64,000 nucleotides of DNA from an uncultured Haliea sp. (GCA_947258585.1 CAMYIZ010000036.1:57289-121288), one strand, 5' to 3'. Counted from the stretch's first letter, positions 7,739-16,714 are shown. Translations and numbers: made by a program. Notes: a model not told the origin generated them from the sequence alone.

Positions 7739-9157
7739 TCAGGATCCGGTCTTTCGACGCCGGCTGCTGCTGCCGGAACTCTTCTTGCGGGGTATTTCGA
7801 AGCGCTGGCGGCGCTCCCACAGGCACTTGCGGCTGATGCCGAGCTTCTGGGCCAGTTCGGTCTCGCTCATGGAGTCCTGGTGCTCCAGCACGAAACGCTG
7901 GAAATAGTCCTCGAGTGACAGGTCCTCGTTGGGATCCGAGGTGATGCTGCGGGGTGTAAAGGGGGCGGGTGTCTGAATGCCCTGGCCGCGAATCCTGTTG
8001 ACGTTGACCAGTTCGAGGTCGATGCCCAGCGCCTCATTGTCAATCTCGCTGCTTTCCGAGAGCACCACCGCGCGCTCGATCGCATGTTCCAGTTCGCGCA
8101 CGTTGCCCGGCCACTGGTAGGTCGTGATCGCCTGGATGGCACGCGGCGACAGTTCCATCGCACCCTTGCCCAGGCGCTCGGCCTGCACCTGGAGCATTTT
8201 CTCCGCCAGGTGCAGGATATCCTTGCCCCGTTCTCGCAGAGGGGGGAGCTCGAGACGCAGCACGTTTATCCGGTAGTAAAGATCCTGGCGGAACAGCCCC
8301 TCCGCCGAAAGGACATGCAGGTTGCGGTGGGTGGCACAGATCAGGCGCACATTGACCTTGCGCGAGTGGACCGAGCCGATGCGGCGGATTTCCCCCTCCT
8401 GAATAAAGCGCAGCAGACGCGCCTGGGCCTCCATCGGCAGCTCCCCGATCTCATCCAGGAACAGGGTGCCACCATCGGCGGCCTCAATCAGGCCCATGCG
8501 GCTGGCGTTGGCGCCGGTAAAGGCGCCCTTCTCATAGCCGAACAGCTCAGACTCAATCAGGGTGTCGGGAATGGCGGCGCAGTTCACACAGATCAGGGTT
8601 TTGTCCGCGCGCTTGCTGTGCTGGTGCACGCTGCGGGCCACCAGTTCCTTGCCGGTTCCGGTTTCGCCGAGCACCAGCACGGTCGAATCGGTGGGAGACA
8701 CTTTGCGGATATGTTCCGACAGCGTCACCATGGCCGGGCAGTTGCCGATGATGCCGGTGACCCGCTTGCTGGCGCTGGCTGTGTTGCTGTTTTCGCCTCT
8801 TTTGGCGGGATGGTCGGCGATAATCCGCTCCACCGCGGCCACCATGTCGCTGTGGTCGAAGGGTTTCGCGATATAGTCCACCGCCCCCATGCGCATGGAA
8901 TCCACCGCCGAACGCAGGCTGGCATAGCTGGTCATGATCAGTACCGGGACATCACCCGCTTTCTTGATCAGGTCGGTGCCCGGGGCACCCGGCAGGCGCA
9001 AGTCGGAAATGATCAGGTCGAAATCGGTCAGCGAGTGCTTGGATTCGGCTTCCTGCACCGAGGCCGCCTCGGCAACCTGGTAGTCATGGCGTTCCAGCAG
9101 GCGCCGCAGGGCGGTCCGGATCACCGACTCGTCTTCCACCACCAGAATCTGTTGCAT
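7739..9157 (-). CDS. cbrB: Sigma-54-dependent response regulator CbrB
   Basis: A 472-residue NtrC-family activator, close to the Pseudomonas CbrB length. The receiver domain has the phospho-acceptor in IISDLRLPG (around Asp52) and the KPF lysine near residue 98. The AAA+ domain has Walker A GETGTGKE (about 164-171) and the sigma-54 contact loop GAFTGA (about 211-216). The C-terminus has a Fis-type helix-turn-helix, SETELAQKLGISRKCLWERR. With CbrA it controls the carbon/nitrogen balance, and in Pseudomonas it drives CrcZ. The CbrB name rests on an SLC5-type kinase upstream and pcnB downstream, plus the sigma-54 RNA locus just after it. Confidence 0.9.
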   Translation of the reverse strand: MQQILVVEDESVIRTALRRLLERHDYQVAEAASVQEAESKHSLTDFDLIISDLRLPGAPGTDLIKKAGDVPVLIMTSYASLRSAVDSMRMGAVDYIAKPFDHSDMVAAVERIIADHPAKRGENSNTASASKRVTGIIGNCPAMVTLSEHIRKVSPTDSTVLVLGETGTGKELVARSVHQHSKRADKTLICVNCAAIPDTLIESELFGYEKGAFTGANASRMGLIEAADGGTLFLDEIGELPMEAQARLLRFIQEGEIRRIGSVHSRKVNVRLICATHRNLHVLSAEGLFRQDLYYRINVLRLELPPLRERGKDILHLAEKMLQVQAERLGKGAMELSPRAIQAITTYQWPGNVRELEHAIERAVVLSESSEIDNEALGIDLELVNVNRIRGQGIQTPAPFTPRSITSDPNEDLSLEDYFQRFVLEHQDSMSETELAQKLGISRKCLWERRQRFEIPRKKSSGSSSRRRKTGS

Positions 9158-9161
9158 GCAG

Positions 9162-9252
9162 TGTTACCTCTTGGAGCAGGGTTACCAACATACCCTTGTG
9201 TGGGTTTTTTTTCCACTCAGAACAGGGGGTTGTAACTGTCACCGGGGGTTAC
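9162..9252. promoter_or_regulatory. Cluster of GTTAC/GTAAC motifs between cbrA and cbrB
   Basis: TGTTACC (9162-9168), GTTACC (9181-9186), TGTAAC (9231-9236) and GTTAC (9248-9252) fall within 91 bases. They resemble the half-sites upstream of the CrcZ-like promoter and could mark CbrB autoregulation. The first overlaps the cbrB ribosome-binding region, so part of the match may be chance. Confidence 0.3.
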
Positions 9253-12224
9253 AGCTGGAATGAGCTGGAGTAATTGCTCACCGGCAGCTGCAGGACAACC
9301 CTTGTTCCCGGGTGCTCGGGAGGTCCTACCGGACTCTGGATCTGGACGCTGCCGCCAAGGTCTTCCATGATGCTGTAGACCAGCGCCAGCCCCAGGCCGG
9401 TCCCCTTGCCCGGTTCCTTGGTGGTAAAAAATGGCTCGAACACCTGGGTCTGCAACTCAGCGGGGATACCGGGGCCCTCGTCCTCTACCTCGATCGTGGT
9501 TCTGCCGTCGCTGCTGCTGGCGCGAATCTGTACCCGGCCCCCCGGTTCGCTGGCGTCGCGGGCATTGCCCAGCAAGTTGACGAACACCTGCAGCAGGCGC
9601 TGGGCGTCGGCCAGCACCAGCTGCTCGCGGCTGCAGTGGTTGTCGAAATGCAGCGGCTTCGCCTGGTGGTCCAGCTGCAGCAAGTGGACGGCCTCGTCGA
9701 CACAGTCCGCCAGGTTGCAGGGCTCCAGGTGAGTATCCCCGGCACCGGAGCCGACGTGGGAGAAGTTCACCAGGGAGTCGACGATACGGCTGACACGACC
9801 GGTCTGTTTCAGAATATCGCGTGCGGTTTCGTGGACCTCCGAGGGGTCCTCGACGTATTCCAGGTTCTGGGCCAGGCAGGCGATACCGGTGATGGGATTG
9901 CCGATCTCGTGTGCGACGCCGGCCGCGAGGCGGCCAATGGACGCCAGGCGCTCGCTGTGCAGGAGCTCCTGTTCCAGCCGCTCGTAGTCGGAGATGTCTT
10001 CTATCAGCAGGATCTGGTCCCCATCCGGATCTCCCCCGGCGCTGGCCTTGTGCAGGCTGATCCAGCGGGAAACCCCGTCGCCCAGGGCAACCTCCCGTTT
10101 CAGGATGGTGTCGGCGTCCTCGCGCAGGAAGTTACCGATGATCTGCCGCCAGGGTGTCGGCAGGGAATCGAGCACGGAGCCCAGCACGGCGGAGGAGGGG
10201 ATGTCGGTGATCCTGTGCATGCTGCGGTTCCACAGCAGCAGTTCACCGTCAGGGGCCAGTGAGCAGACCCCGATCGGCAGGTTGTCGAGGGTCTGCCGGT
10301 AGTGTCGGCGCAGGTTGTCCAGTTCCGCCGCCAGGCCGGTGAACTGGCCGCCGGCCTGGTCCAGTCGGCGCTCGATCAGAAAAATGTCCTCAGTGCTGCC
10401 ACCGGGCTTGGCGGCAAAGGGAATGCAGCGGTTGACGATACTGTAGGCCACTGCCGGCCCCAGCAGTCCCGAGAGATTGGCCTCAATGCGGGAGCGCAGG
10501 CGGCGCAGGGCGTAGGGGCGGATTTCGTCTTCATCAAACTGCAGTTCGTCCAGCGCCCGGGCGACCTCCGAGCGCGCAGTCGCCTCTCCCAGCGACGTGG
10601 CCAGGCGCTCGCTGAACTCCCTCGCGCTGTGCACGGTGAGGGTGCGGCGGGAGGGGCGGTTGAGCACGTCCATGGAGCAGATTTCCGCCGCTACCCGCTC
10701 CTCCTCCGTGGTGTTCGAGAGCAGCGACACCGGCACGAACAGGGCCAGGTTCACTCCCAGTGCAGCGAGACTGGTCGCGGCCCAGGCATTGTCATCGCTG
10801 CCAAGCCAGTTGGCCGCCAGGGCAGCCAGCCACTCGGGCTGCGAAAAGCCCAGCGCCGGGAGCAACAACAGCAGGAACCAGGTCGCCAGTCCGCCAACCA
10901 GGCCGCTGATGAGCCCCTTGCGGTTGGCCGCCGCCCAGTAGGGCGTGGCGACGATGCCGGGGAGGAATTGCAGGGTACCGGCAAAGGCCACCAGTCCGAG
11001 CTGGGCCAGGCTCTGCTTGCCGTTGACCGCCATGAAAAAGCCGTAGCCGGCGAAGATGAGCAGGGTGATCAGGCTGCGCCGCAGCCACTTCAGCTGGTCG
11101 TAGAGGCTGTGGTCAGTGCGTATCTGCAGCAGCTGGCGGGGCAGAATGAGATGGTTCAGGCACATGTTGGCCAGGGCCAGGGTCGCCACGATGATGGCGG
11201 TACTGGCGGCCGACAGCCCGGTGACAAAAGCCAGGGCGGCGAATCCCGGGGACTGCAGGCCGATACCAATGGCCAGCCCGGTATAGCCCGCCGGCAGGTC
11301 GTGTCCGAGGCGCATGCCGGCCCAGGCCAGGGGCAGCACCGGCAACGCAAACAGCAGCAGATACAGGGGCAGCCCCCAGCTGGCGGCGCGCAGGTCCTGG
11401 GACTCCTTGTTCTCGGCGAAGGCCATGTGAAAAATGTGTGGCATGCAGACAGCACCGGCAAAGAACACCAGCAGTAGCACCCGGGCAGCGTCGCCCGCGA
11501 CCGGCTGTTCGACCAGGGTGCGCGCCTCGGGGGTGGCCGCCAGCCAGTGGCTGAGTCCCCCGAAACCACCGAAAATCTCGTTGACCGCGATCCACATCAT
11601 GGCCAGCATCGCCGCGAGTTTGACCAGGGACTCGAATGCCACTGCGGTCACCAGACCGATATTGCGCCGCTCGGAGGTCAGGTTGCGGGTGCCGAAAAGG
11701 ATGGCAAAGGCAATGATGATCACGCAGAACATCAGGGCCAGGGTGTCCTGGCGTTGCGCGGATGGCATCAGCCGGTCCGGGGCACCGGCCAGGATGTGGA
11801 TACTGTCTGCCACCGCCTGGATTTGCAGGGCGAGCAGCGGCATCAGGGTCAGGCACATGGCTACGGTGACTGCCGCGCCCACCCGGTGGCTGCGGAAGCG
11901 GAAGGTCAGCACGTCTGCCAGCGACGCGAGCTGGTATACCCGGCACAGGCGCAGCAGGGGTAACAGCAGCAGGGTGGCCATGAGAAACATCAGGACTACG
12001 CCGACGTAGTACAGCAGGAAGCCATAGCCATAGCGATAGGCCAGTTCGAAGATGGCGTTGCTGGCCATGGCCCCGGCGATAACCGCCAGCGACAGCACAT
12101 AGGTGGCGGGATGGTGGGTGATAGCGCGGGGCAGTATGCCGCGCTCTGCCAGGTGCGCCACCAGGAACAGGACCAGCAGGTAGGCGACAATCGCCAGCAG
12201 GATTTCCGGCAGGCTAAAGCTCAT
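9249..12224 (-). CDS. cbrA: Sensor histidine kinase CbrA with SLC5-type transporter domain
   Basis: A 991-residue membrane kinase. The N-terminal half (about 1-510) is a multi-helix sodium/solute symporter (SLC5) domain, as in Pseudomonas CbrA. It is followed by a linker, a PAS domain (DNLPIGVCSLAPDGELLLWN), a HisKA domain with the phospho-acceptor in GVAHEIGNP (around His771) and a HATPase domain (NLLGNARDAS, EDEGPGIPAEL, GTGLGLALVY). The start at 12224 (MSFSLPEILL) matches the CbrA N-terminus better than the longer open frame, and it overlaps the end of cbrX by 11 bases. It phosphorylates CbrB; in Pseudomonas the pair governs use of amino acids and poor carbon sources, and the transporter domain has been linked to histidine. 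Confidence 0.93.
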   Translation of the reverse strand: MSFSLPEILLAIVAYLLVLFLVAHLAERGILPRAITHHPATYVLSLAVIAGAMASNAIFELAYRYGYGFLLYYVGVVLMFLMATLLLLPLLRLCRVYQLASLADVLTFRFRSHRVGAAVTVAMCLTLMPLLALQIQAVADSIHILAGAPDRLMPSAQRQDTLALMFCVIIIAFAILFGTRNLTSERRNIGLVTAVAFESLVKLAAMLAMMWIAVNEIFGGFGGLSHWLAATPEARTLVEQPVAGDAARVLLLVFFAGAVCMPHIFHMAFAENKESQDLRAASWGLPLYLLLFALPVLPLAWAGMRLGHDLPAGYTGLAIGIGLQSPGFAALAFVTGLSAASTAIIVATLALANMCLNHLILPRQLLQIRTDHSLYDQLKWLRRSLITLLIFAGYGFFMAVNGKQSLAQLGLVAFAGTLQFLPGIVATPYWAAANRKGLISGLVGGLATWFLLLLLPALGFSQPEWLAALAANWLGSDDNAWAATSLAALGVNLALFVPVSLLSNTTEEERVAAEICSMDVLNRPSRRTLTVHSAREFSERLATSLGEATARSEVARALDELQFDEDEIRPYALRRLRSRIEANLSGLLGPAVAYSIVNRCIPFAAKPGGSTEDIFLIERRLDQAGGQFTGLAAELDNLRRHYRQTLDNLPIGVCSLAPDGELLLWNRSMHRITDIPSSAVLGSVLDSLPTPWRQIIGNFLREDADTILKREVALGDGVSRWISLHKASAGGDPDGDQILLIEDISDYERLEQELLHSERLASIGRLAAGVAHEIGNPITGIACLAQNLEYVEDPSEVHETARDILKQTGRVSRIVDSLVNFSHVGSGAGDTHLEPCNLADCVDEAVHLLQLDHQAKPLHFDNHCSREQLVLADAQRLLQVFVNLLGNARDASEPGGRVQIRASSSDGRTTIEVEDEGPGIPAELQTQVFEPFFTTKEPGKGTGLGLALVYSIMEDLGGSVQIQSPVGPPEHPGTRVVLQLPVSNYSSSFQL

Positions 12225-12390
12225 CCGGATACCTGCGGAACTGGTTCCACCACGCCGCGACGATCGCGGCCAGCCACAGGACAAAAGGCCGGTACCAGCC
12301 CGACTCCGGCGCCCACAGCCACTGTTCAATCGCAGGCATGAAAATGAAGGCCAGCCCCATGAGCAGGAGCAGGGCCCGGTTGATGTACAT
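12214..12390 (-). CDS. cbrX: CbrX-like small membrane protein overlapping cbrA
   Basis: A 58-residue ORF starting MYINRALLLLMGLAFIF and ending RRYPDEL, with two hydrophobic stretches (about 5-20 and 35-48). Its stop lies 11 bases inside cbrA, so cbrA translation is probably coupled to it. In Pseudomonas a small gene, cbrX, sits in the same place and couples Hfq/Crc control to cbrA. The position, the overlap and the conserved-looking tryptophan-rich core support the same role here; sequence homology to Pseudomonas CbrX was not tested. Confidence 0.75.
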   Translation of the reverse strand: MYINRALLLLMGLAFIFMPAIEQWLWAPESGWYRPFVLWLAAIVAAWWNQFRRYPDEL

Positions 12391-12454
12391 ACTGGGTGCC
12401 CCCGGCCGCCGTGGCCATGGATACTACTGAAGCCCCGTCAGCGGGTAAAGCGCC

Positions 12455-13345
12455 TCATTGGCCCGCGGTTACGGCCGGCGCCCGGGGCAGGCCGAGGGGA
12501 GACCAGTGTGCCACCGCAAAGTCCACCAGGTCCTGGACCTGGTCCGCGGCTGCGGGCGGCGTTGGCTGCCCGAGATAGTGCAGGGCCAGGCGCAGGTTCG
12601 ATGGTGCGGCGGTATCGTCCAAGGCCGGCGCCATGTTCTGCTTGCTGAGCTTCCTGCCCCGGTCGTCGGTCAATACCGGGATGTGGGCGTAGCGCGGTTG
12701 CGGGTAACCCAGCAGCTGTTGCAGGAGGTGCTGGCGCGGCGTTGAATCCAGCAGGTCGGCGCCGCGCACGATATCGGTTATTCCCTGGTAGGCATCATCC
12801 ACTACCACCGCGAGCTGGTAGGCATAGAGCCCGTCCTTCCTGCGCACGATGAAATCCGTCAGCTCACGGCCCAGGGCGCAGTACTGCGTGCCCTGCCAGG
12901 GATCCTCCCAGCGGCTGACAAAGTCGGCGGGCACGGCGACGCGGAGGGCGCAGGGGCGTCCTGCCGGCGCCCGCCGGGCGCGACAGTTCTGCTGGCAAAC
13001 GCCCCCGGGGCCGAGCTCGCGCCGGCTGCAGGTACAGGCGAACAAGTGGCCGTCGGCGGCCAGCGCGGCCAGCGCGGCATCGTAGGCGGCACTGCGCTGG
13101 CTCTGCCAGAGGATGTCGCCGTCCCAGCGCAGCCCGTGCTGCACCAGGCTGTGGAGGATGGCCGCAGTGGCGCCGGTCTGCTCCCGGGGAGGGTCGATGT
13201 CTTCAATGCGCAGCAGCCATTCGCCGCCCGCGCTGCGGGCGTGGAGCAGGCTGGCGAGCGCTGCGATCAGCGAGCCCAGATGGAGCGGACCCGTGGGGGA
13301 TGGCGCGAAGCGCCCGCGATAGCCGGCTGGCTGGGTGGGGATCAT
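12455..13345 (-). CDS. gluQRS: Glutamyl-Q tRNA(Asp) synthetase
   Basis: A 296-residue truncated GluRS-like enzyme that glutamylates queuosine in tRNA(Asp). Seen are the HIGH-type motif GRFAPSPTGPLHLGSL (residues about 10-25), RIEDIDPPRE, the zinc site (CTCSRREL ... CQQNC), the LLDSTPRQHLLQQLLGYP segment and the KMSKS-like RKLSKQNMAP. It lacks the C-terminal anticodon-binding domain, as expected for this family. It lies between dksA and cbrA, as in Pseudomonas. Confidence 0.95.
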   Translation of the reverse strand: MIPTQPAGYRGRFAPSPTGPLHLGSLIAALASLLHARSAGGEWLLRIEDIDPPREQTGATAAILHSLVQHGLRWDGDILWQSQRSAAYDAALAALAADGHLFACTCSRRELGPGGVCQQNCRARRAPAGRPCALRVAVPADFVSRWEDPWQGTQYCALGRELTDFIVRRKDGLYAYQLAVVVDDAYQGITDIVRGADLLDSTPRQHLLQQLLGYPQPRYAHIPVLTDDRGRKLSKQNMAPALDDTAAPSNLRLALHYLGQPTPPAAADQVQDLVDFAVAHWSPLGLPRAPAVTAGQ

Positions 13346-13384
13346 TGGCAGAGGCGGGCCGGTTCACAGCCCGCCGTCGGAAGG

Positions 13385-13864
13385 TCAGCCCTTTTCCTGT
13401 TTTTCCTTGATTTCATCAAGGGTCTTGCAGTCGATACACAGGGTGGCGGTAGGGCGTGCTTCCAGGCGCTTGATGCCGATTTCCACCCCGCAGGCATCGC
13501 AGAAACCGTAGTCGTCCTGATTGATGCGCTCGATGGTGACATCGATTTTCTTGATCAGCTTGCGCTCGCGGTCACGGGTGCGCAGCTCCAGGCTGAACTC
13601 TTCCTCCTGGGTGGCGCGATCGGCTGGATCGGGAAAATTGGCGGCCTCGTCCTTCATGTGGGTGACGGTCCGGTCCACTTCCTGCATCAACTCCGACTTC
13701 CAGTTTCGCAGGATCTGGCGGAAGTGCTCCCGCTGGCCTTCGCTCATGTACTCTTCGCCACGCTTTGGCTTGTACGGCTCAAAGTTCTTGAATTCGGAGG
13801 TGGAAACCGGGGTGGACGCGCTGCCGGACTTGGCTTGCGTATTCATTTCTGCTGCTTTTGGCAT
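13385..13864 (-). CDS. dksA: RNA polymerase-binding transcription factor DksA
   Basis: Binds the RNA polymerase secondary channel and, with ppGpp, mediates the stringent response. The coiled-coil region MSEGQREHFRQIL...MQEVDRTVTHMKDEAANFPDP contains the conserved tip. The four-cysteine zinc finger is CDACGVEIG...CIDC. The chosen start (MPKAAEM, 159 residues) is preceded by a GGGG stretch. ATG 13846 (MNTQAK) is also possible, and the frame is open to 13906. The N-terminal extension is longer than in E. coli (151 residues total). Confidence 0.96.
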   Translation of the reverse strand: MPKAAEMNTQAKSGSASTPVSTSEFKNFEPYKPKRGEEYMSEGQREHFRQILRNWKSELMQEVDRTVTHMKDEAANFPDPADRATQEEEFSLELRTRDRERKLIKKIDVTIERINQDDYGFCDACGVEIGIKRLEARPTATLCIDCKTLDEIKEKQEKG

Positions 13865-14089
13865 GACTGTAGCCCCATACGGATAGGGTGATACGAAAAA
13901 ACCCACCAGAGTGAGTGCGCGAGGCCTGGGGCCCGGCGGCTGAGCGCGGAGAAACTACCAGATATCCCCCGGCTTCGCCACAAAAATTCGGCGCTTGTTC
14001 GGGGCGCCGTTTGTTGCCGCTGCCGGGCGCTAACAAGCGGGGCCCGGCGTTGCTAGAATGGCGGTCACTGTTTATTGCCGGGGATACTG

Positions 14090-15265
14090 ATGGAACACAC
14101 ACAGGGCAGTCTGCGTCTTGCGGACAGGGTCGCTGACATCGAGCCCTTCAGGGTCGTCGAGGTCCTGAACCGGGCCACGGAACTGGCGGCGGCCGGTCGC
14201 GACATTGTTCACCTGGCGGCGGGTGCGCCCGACTTCAGCACCGCCGAGCCGATTGTGGAAGCCGGGCGGAGGGCGCTGGCCGAGGGCCACACCCACTATT
14301 CCCAGGCCGCGGGCTTGCCGGCCCTGCGGGAGGCCCTGTCGCATCACTATGCGATGGAGTACGGGCTGGATATTGCGCCAGCCCGCATCTTCGTCACCCC
14401 GGGGGCATCCGGTGCCCTGCTGCTGTTGAGTGCGCTGCTGCTGAACCCGGGTGACGGTATGCTGCTCACGGATCCCGGCTATCCCTGCAACCGGCATTTC
14501 ATGCGCCTGGTCGAGGGCCGCGGCCAGCTGGTGCCGGTGGACGCCAGCACCCGCTTCCAGCTCACCGGTGAACTGCTTGCGTCCCACTGGCGGGGGAATA
14601 CAGTGGGTGCGATGGTGGCTTCGCCGGCTAACCCCACGGGGACGTCCCTGAGCCTGGAGGAGCTGGCGGCACTGGCCGCAGCGGTGCGTGCCCGGGGCGG
14701 TCATTTCATCGTCGACGAGATCTACCATGGCCTGGGCTACGATGGCCCCACCCGCTCGGTACTGGAGGTGGACCCGCAAGCCTTCGTGGTCAACAGCTTC
14801 TCCAAGTACTTCGGCATGACCGGCTGGCGGCTGGGCTGGCTGGTGGCCCCCGAGGAGGCGGCCCCGGGGCTGGAAAAACTGGCCCAGAACCTGTTCATTT
14901 CCATGTCCACCATGGCCCAGCACGCGGCCCTGGCCTGTTTCGAGCCAGCGACCCGCGAAATCCTCGACCAGCGCCGGGACATTTTCCGCCAGCGGCGGGA
15001 CTTCCTGCTGCCCGCGCTGGAAAACCTCGGTCTGGAGATTCCCTGCCGGCCGGACGGCGCCTTCTATATCTACGCGGACGCTGCCCGTTTCACCGACGAC
15101 AGCCAGGCGTTCTGCTGGCGGTTGCTGGAGGAGCACGGTGTGGCACTTACCCCCGGCATCGACTTTGGCCACGTGCGTGCCAACGAGCATATCCGTTTTT
15201 CCTACGCCACCAGCATGGAGCGATTGGAGGAGGCGGTGACGCGACTGGCCCGGGTACTGAGCTGA
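14090..15265 (+). CDS. PLP-dependent class I/II aminotransferase
   Basis: A 391-residue fold-type I aminotransferase of the aspartate aminotransferase superfamily. Seen are HLAAGAPDFSTAEP near the N-terminus, HTHYSQAAGLPALREAL, ASPANPTGTSLS, the IVDEIYHGL segment and the PLP lysine in NSFSKYFGMTGWRLGW, with the phosphate-binding arginine just after it. The start at ATG 14090 is preceded by GGGGA; a TTG at 14075 in the same frame is less likely. A TAGAAT hexamer at 14054-14059 could be its -10. It is coupled to sfsA (TGATG overlap). The amino acid substrate cannot be told. Confidence 0.9.
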   Translation: MEHTQGSLRLADRVADIEPFRVVEVLNRATELAAAGRDIVHLAAGAPDFSTAEPIVEAGRRALAEGHTHYSQAAGLPALREALSHHYAMEYGLDIAPARIFVTPGASGALLLLSALLLNPGDGMLLTDPGYPCNRHFMRLVEGRGQLVPVDASTRFQLTGELLASHWRGNTVGAMVASPANPTGTSLSLEELAALAAAVRARGGHFIVDEIYHGLGYDGPTRSVLEVDPQAFVVNSFSKYFGMTGWRLGWLVAPEEAAPGLEKLAQNLFISMSTMAQHAALACFEPATREILDQRRDIFRQRRDFLLPALENLGLEIPCRPDGAFYIYADAARFTDDSQAFCWRLLEEHGVALTPGIDFGHVRANEHIRFSYATSMERLEEAVTRLARVLS

Positions 15266-15969
15266 TGCGCTTCGGGTCACTGCAGCAGGGTCGATTACGG
15301 CGTCGCTACAAGCGTTTCCTGGCGGATGTGGAATTGCCTGGCGGCGAGATACTCACCGCCCACTGCCCCAACACGGGCGCCATGACTGGCTGTGTGGAGG
15401 AGGGCGCGCCCGTCTGGCTGTCGCGTTCAGATGACCCGAAGCGGAAATATCCCCATACCTGGGAGCTGGTGGCGACCTCTCGTGGCATGGCCTGCATTCA
15501 CTCCGCCCTGGCCAACAAGGTCGTGGGTGAGGCGTTCGAGGCGGGGCGCATCCCGGGATTCAGTGCCTACCCGGAGATCCGCCGCGAGGTAAAGTACGGC
15601 GACGGCAGTCGCGCCGACCTGCTCCTGAGCGGGCCCGCGGGCCGGGTGTTTGTCGAGGTTAAATCGGTGACCTTGTGTCGCGAGGGCGGACAGGGTCTGT
15701 TCCCGGACGCGGTCAGTGAGCGCGGGCGCAAGCACTTGCGGGAATTGCAGGGGGTGCTGGAGGCGGGAACCCGCAGCGTGCTGTTTTTCTGCGTGTTTCA
15801 CGCCGGCATCGAGCGGGTGAGCGCGGCAGGGGATATCGACCCTGCCTACCGGGACACGCTGGCGGCGGCGCAGGCGGCCGGGGTCGAGGTGCTGGCCTGG
15901 AGCGCCGCTGTGTCGCCGCAGGGGCTGGCGCTGGAGCGGGCCCTGCCATTCAGCGTGGATCCACAGTGA
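15265..15969 (+). CDS. sfsA: Sugar fermentation stimulation protein SfsA (DNA/RNA nuclease family)
   Basis: A 234-residue protein with the family blocks HCPNTGAMTGC, YPHTWELVA, VFVEVKSVTL and FPDAVSERGRKHLREL. The E-V-K triad belongs to the restriction-endonuclease-like fold. First found as a regulator of sugar genes in E. coli, it is now considered a nuclease fold of unclear cellular role. It starts within the stop codon of the aminotransferase gene, indicating a shared transcript. Confidence 0.96.
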   Translation: MRFGSLQQGRLRRRYKRFLADVELPGGEILTAHCPNTGAMTGCVEEGAPVWLSRSDDPKRKYPHTWELVATSRGMACIHSALANKVVGEAFEAGRIPGFSAYPEIRREVKYGDGSRADLLLSGPAGRVFVEVKSVTLCREGGQGLFPDAVSERGRKHLRELQGVLEAGTRSVLFFCVFHAGIERVSAAGDIDPAYRDTLAAAQAAGVEVLAWSAAVSPQGLALERALPFSVDPQ

Positions 15970-15985
15970 GCCCGGGAAGTCGCCC

Positions 15986-16714
15986 GTGCTGACGCCAGAG
16001 CAGCTCACCGGCCGCGACGAGCGTCATCTGGTGGAGCTTGCGCAGGGCCATCGCCTGCAGTCCGCGGCCGCGGCTGCGTTTGCCCGGCTGCAGGCGGATG
16101 CCCGGGCGGCGGGCTTCGATCTTGCCATTGCCAGCAGCTACCGCTCCTATGAACGCCAGCGGCTGATCTGGAACGGCAAGGCCAGGGGAGAGCGCCCGGT
16201 CCACGATGACATCGGCAATGCTGTCGCCATTCTCGCTCTGCCTGCTGCCGAGCGTATTCGGGCTATCCTGCGTTTTTCCGCGCTGCCCGGAACCTCCCGT
16301 CACCACTGGGGCACGGACCTGGACGTCTACGATGCGGCCGCGGTACCCGGTGACTACGTGCTGCAGCTGAGCCCGCAGGAAGTGGCGCCCGACGGACCGT
16401 TCGACCCGTTGCATCGCTGGCTGGACGCACAGATGGCGGCGGGGACATCCCACGGCTTCTATCGCCCCTATGGGGTTGATCGCGGTGGTGTGGCGCCTGA
16501 GCGCTGGCACCTGAGCTACGCGCCGCTGGCGGCCAGCTGTGGTGGCCGGGTGACGGCGGCGCTGTTGCGGGACTGCTGGGGTCGCGACCGGGAGCCGCTG
16601 TTGTTGCGCCCGGAGCTGGAAGCCCGGCTGCCGGAGTTGCTGGCGCGTTATGTGGAGGTGCCGGCGGACTGGTGTCCGGCGCTGTTCACGGCGGGGGATG
16701 CCGGTGGTACATAA
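15986..16714 (+). CDS. M15-family D-alanyl-D-alanine carboxypeptidase
   Basis: A 242-residue protein with the metal-site motifs of peptidase family M15B (VanY/DacA-like): SSYRSYERQ, SRHHWGTDLDVYD (zinc His and Asp) and the catalytic ERWHLSY. It would trim peptidoglycan stem peptides. No signal peptide is seen at the N-terminus (MLTPEQLTGRDERHL), which is unusual for a wall enzyme; the start could be mis-set or export may use another route. The GTG start at 15986 follows GGGAAG by six bases, and the gene is 16 bases after sfsA, in the same direction. Confidence 0.85.
   Translation: MLTPEQLTGRDERHLVELAQGHRLQSAAAAAFARLQADARAAGFDLAIASSYRSYERQRLIWNGKARGERPVHDDIGNAVAILALPAAERIRAILRFSALPGTSRHHWGTDLDVYDAAAVPGDYVLQLSPQEVAPDGPFDPLHRWLDAQMAAGTSHGFYRPYGVDRGGVAPERWHLSYAPLAASCGGRVTAALLRDCWGRDREPLLLRPELEARLPELLARYVEVPADWCPALFTAGDAGGT

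Noticed and set aside
9192..9212. ACCC-TTGTGT-GGGT hairpin followed by eight T on the plus strand
   Set aside because: The stem is only four base pairs and no plus-strand gene ends here; on the minus strand, where the genes lie, it would not act as a terminator.
10302..11477. A 391-codon plus-strand frame opposite cbrA
   Set aside because: Gln/Gly-rich shadow translation; the minus strand encodes the SLC5 helices.
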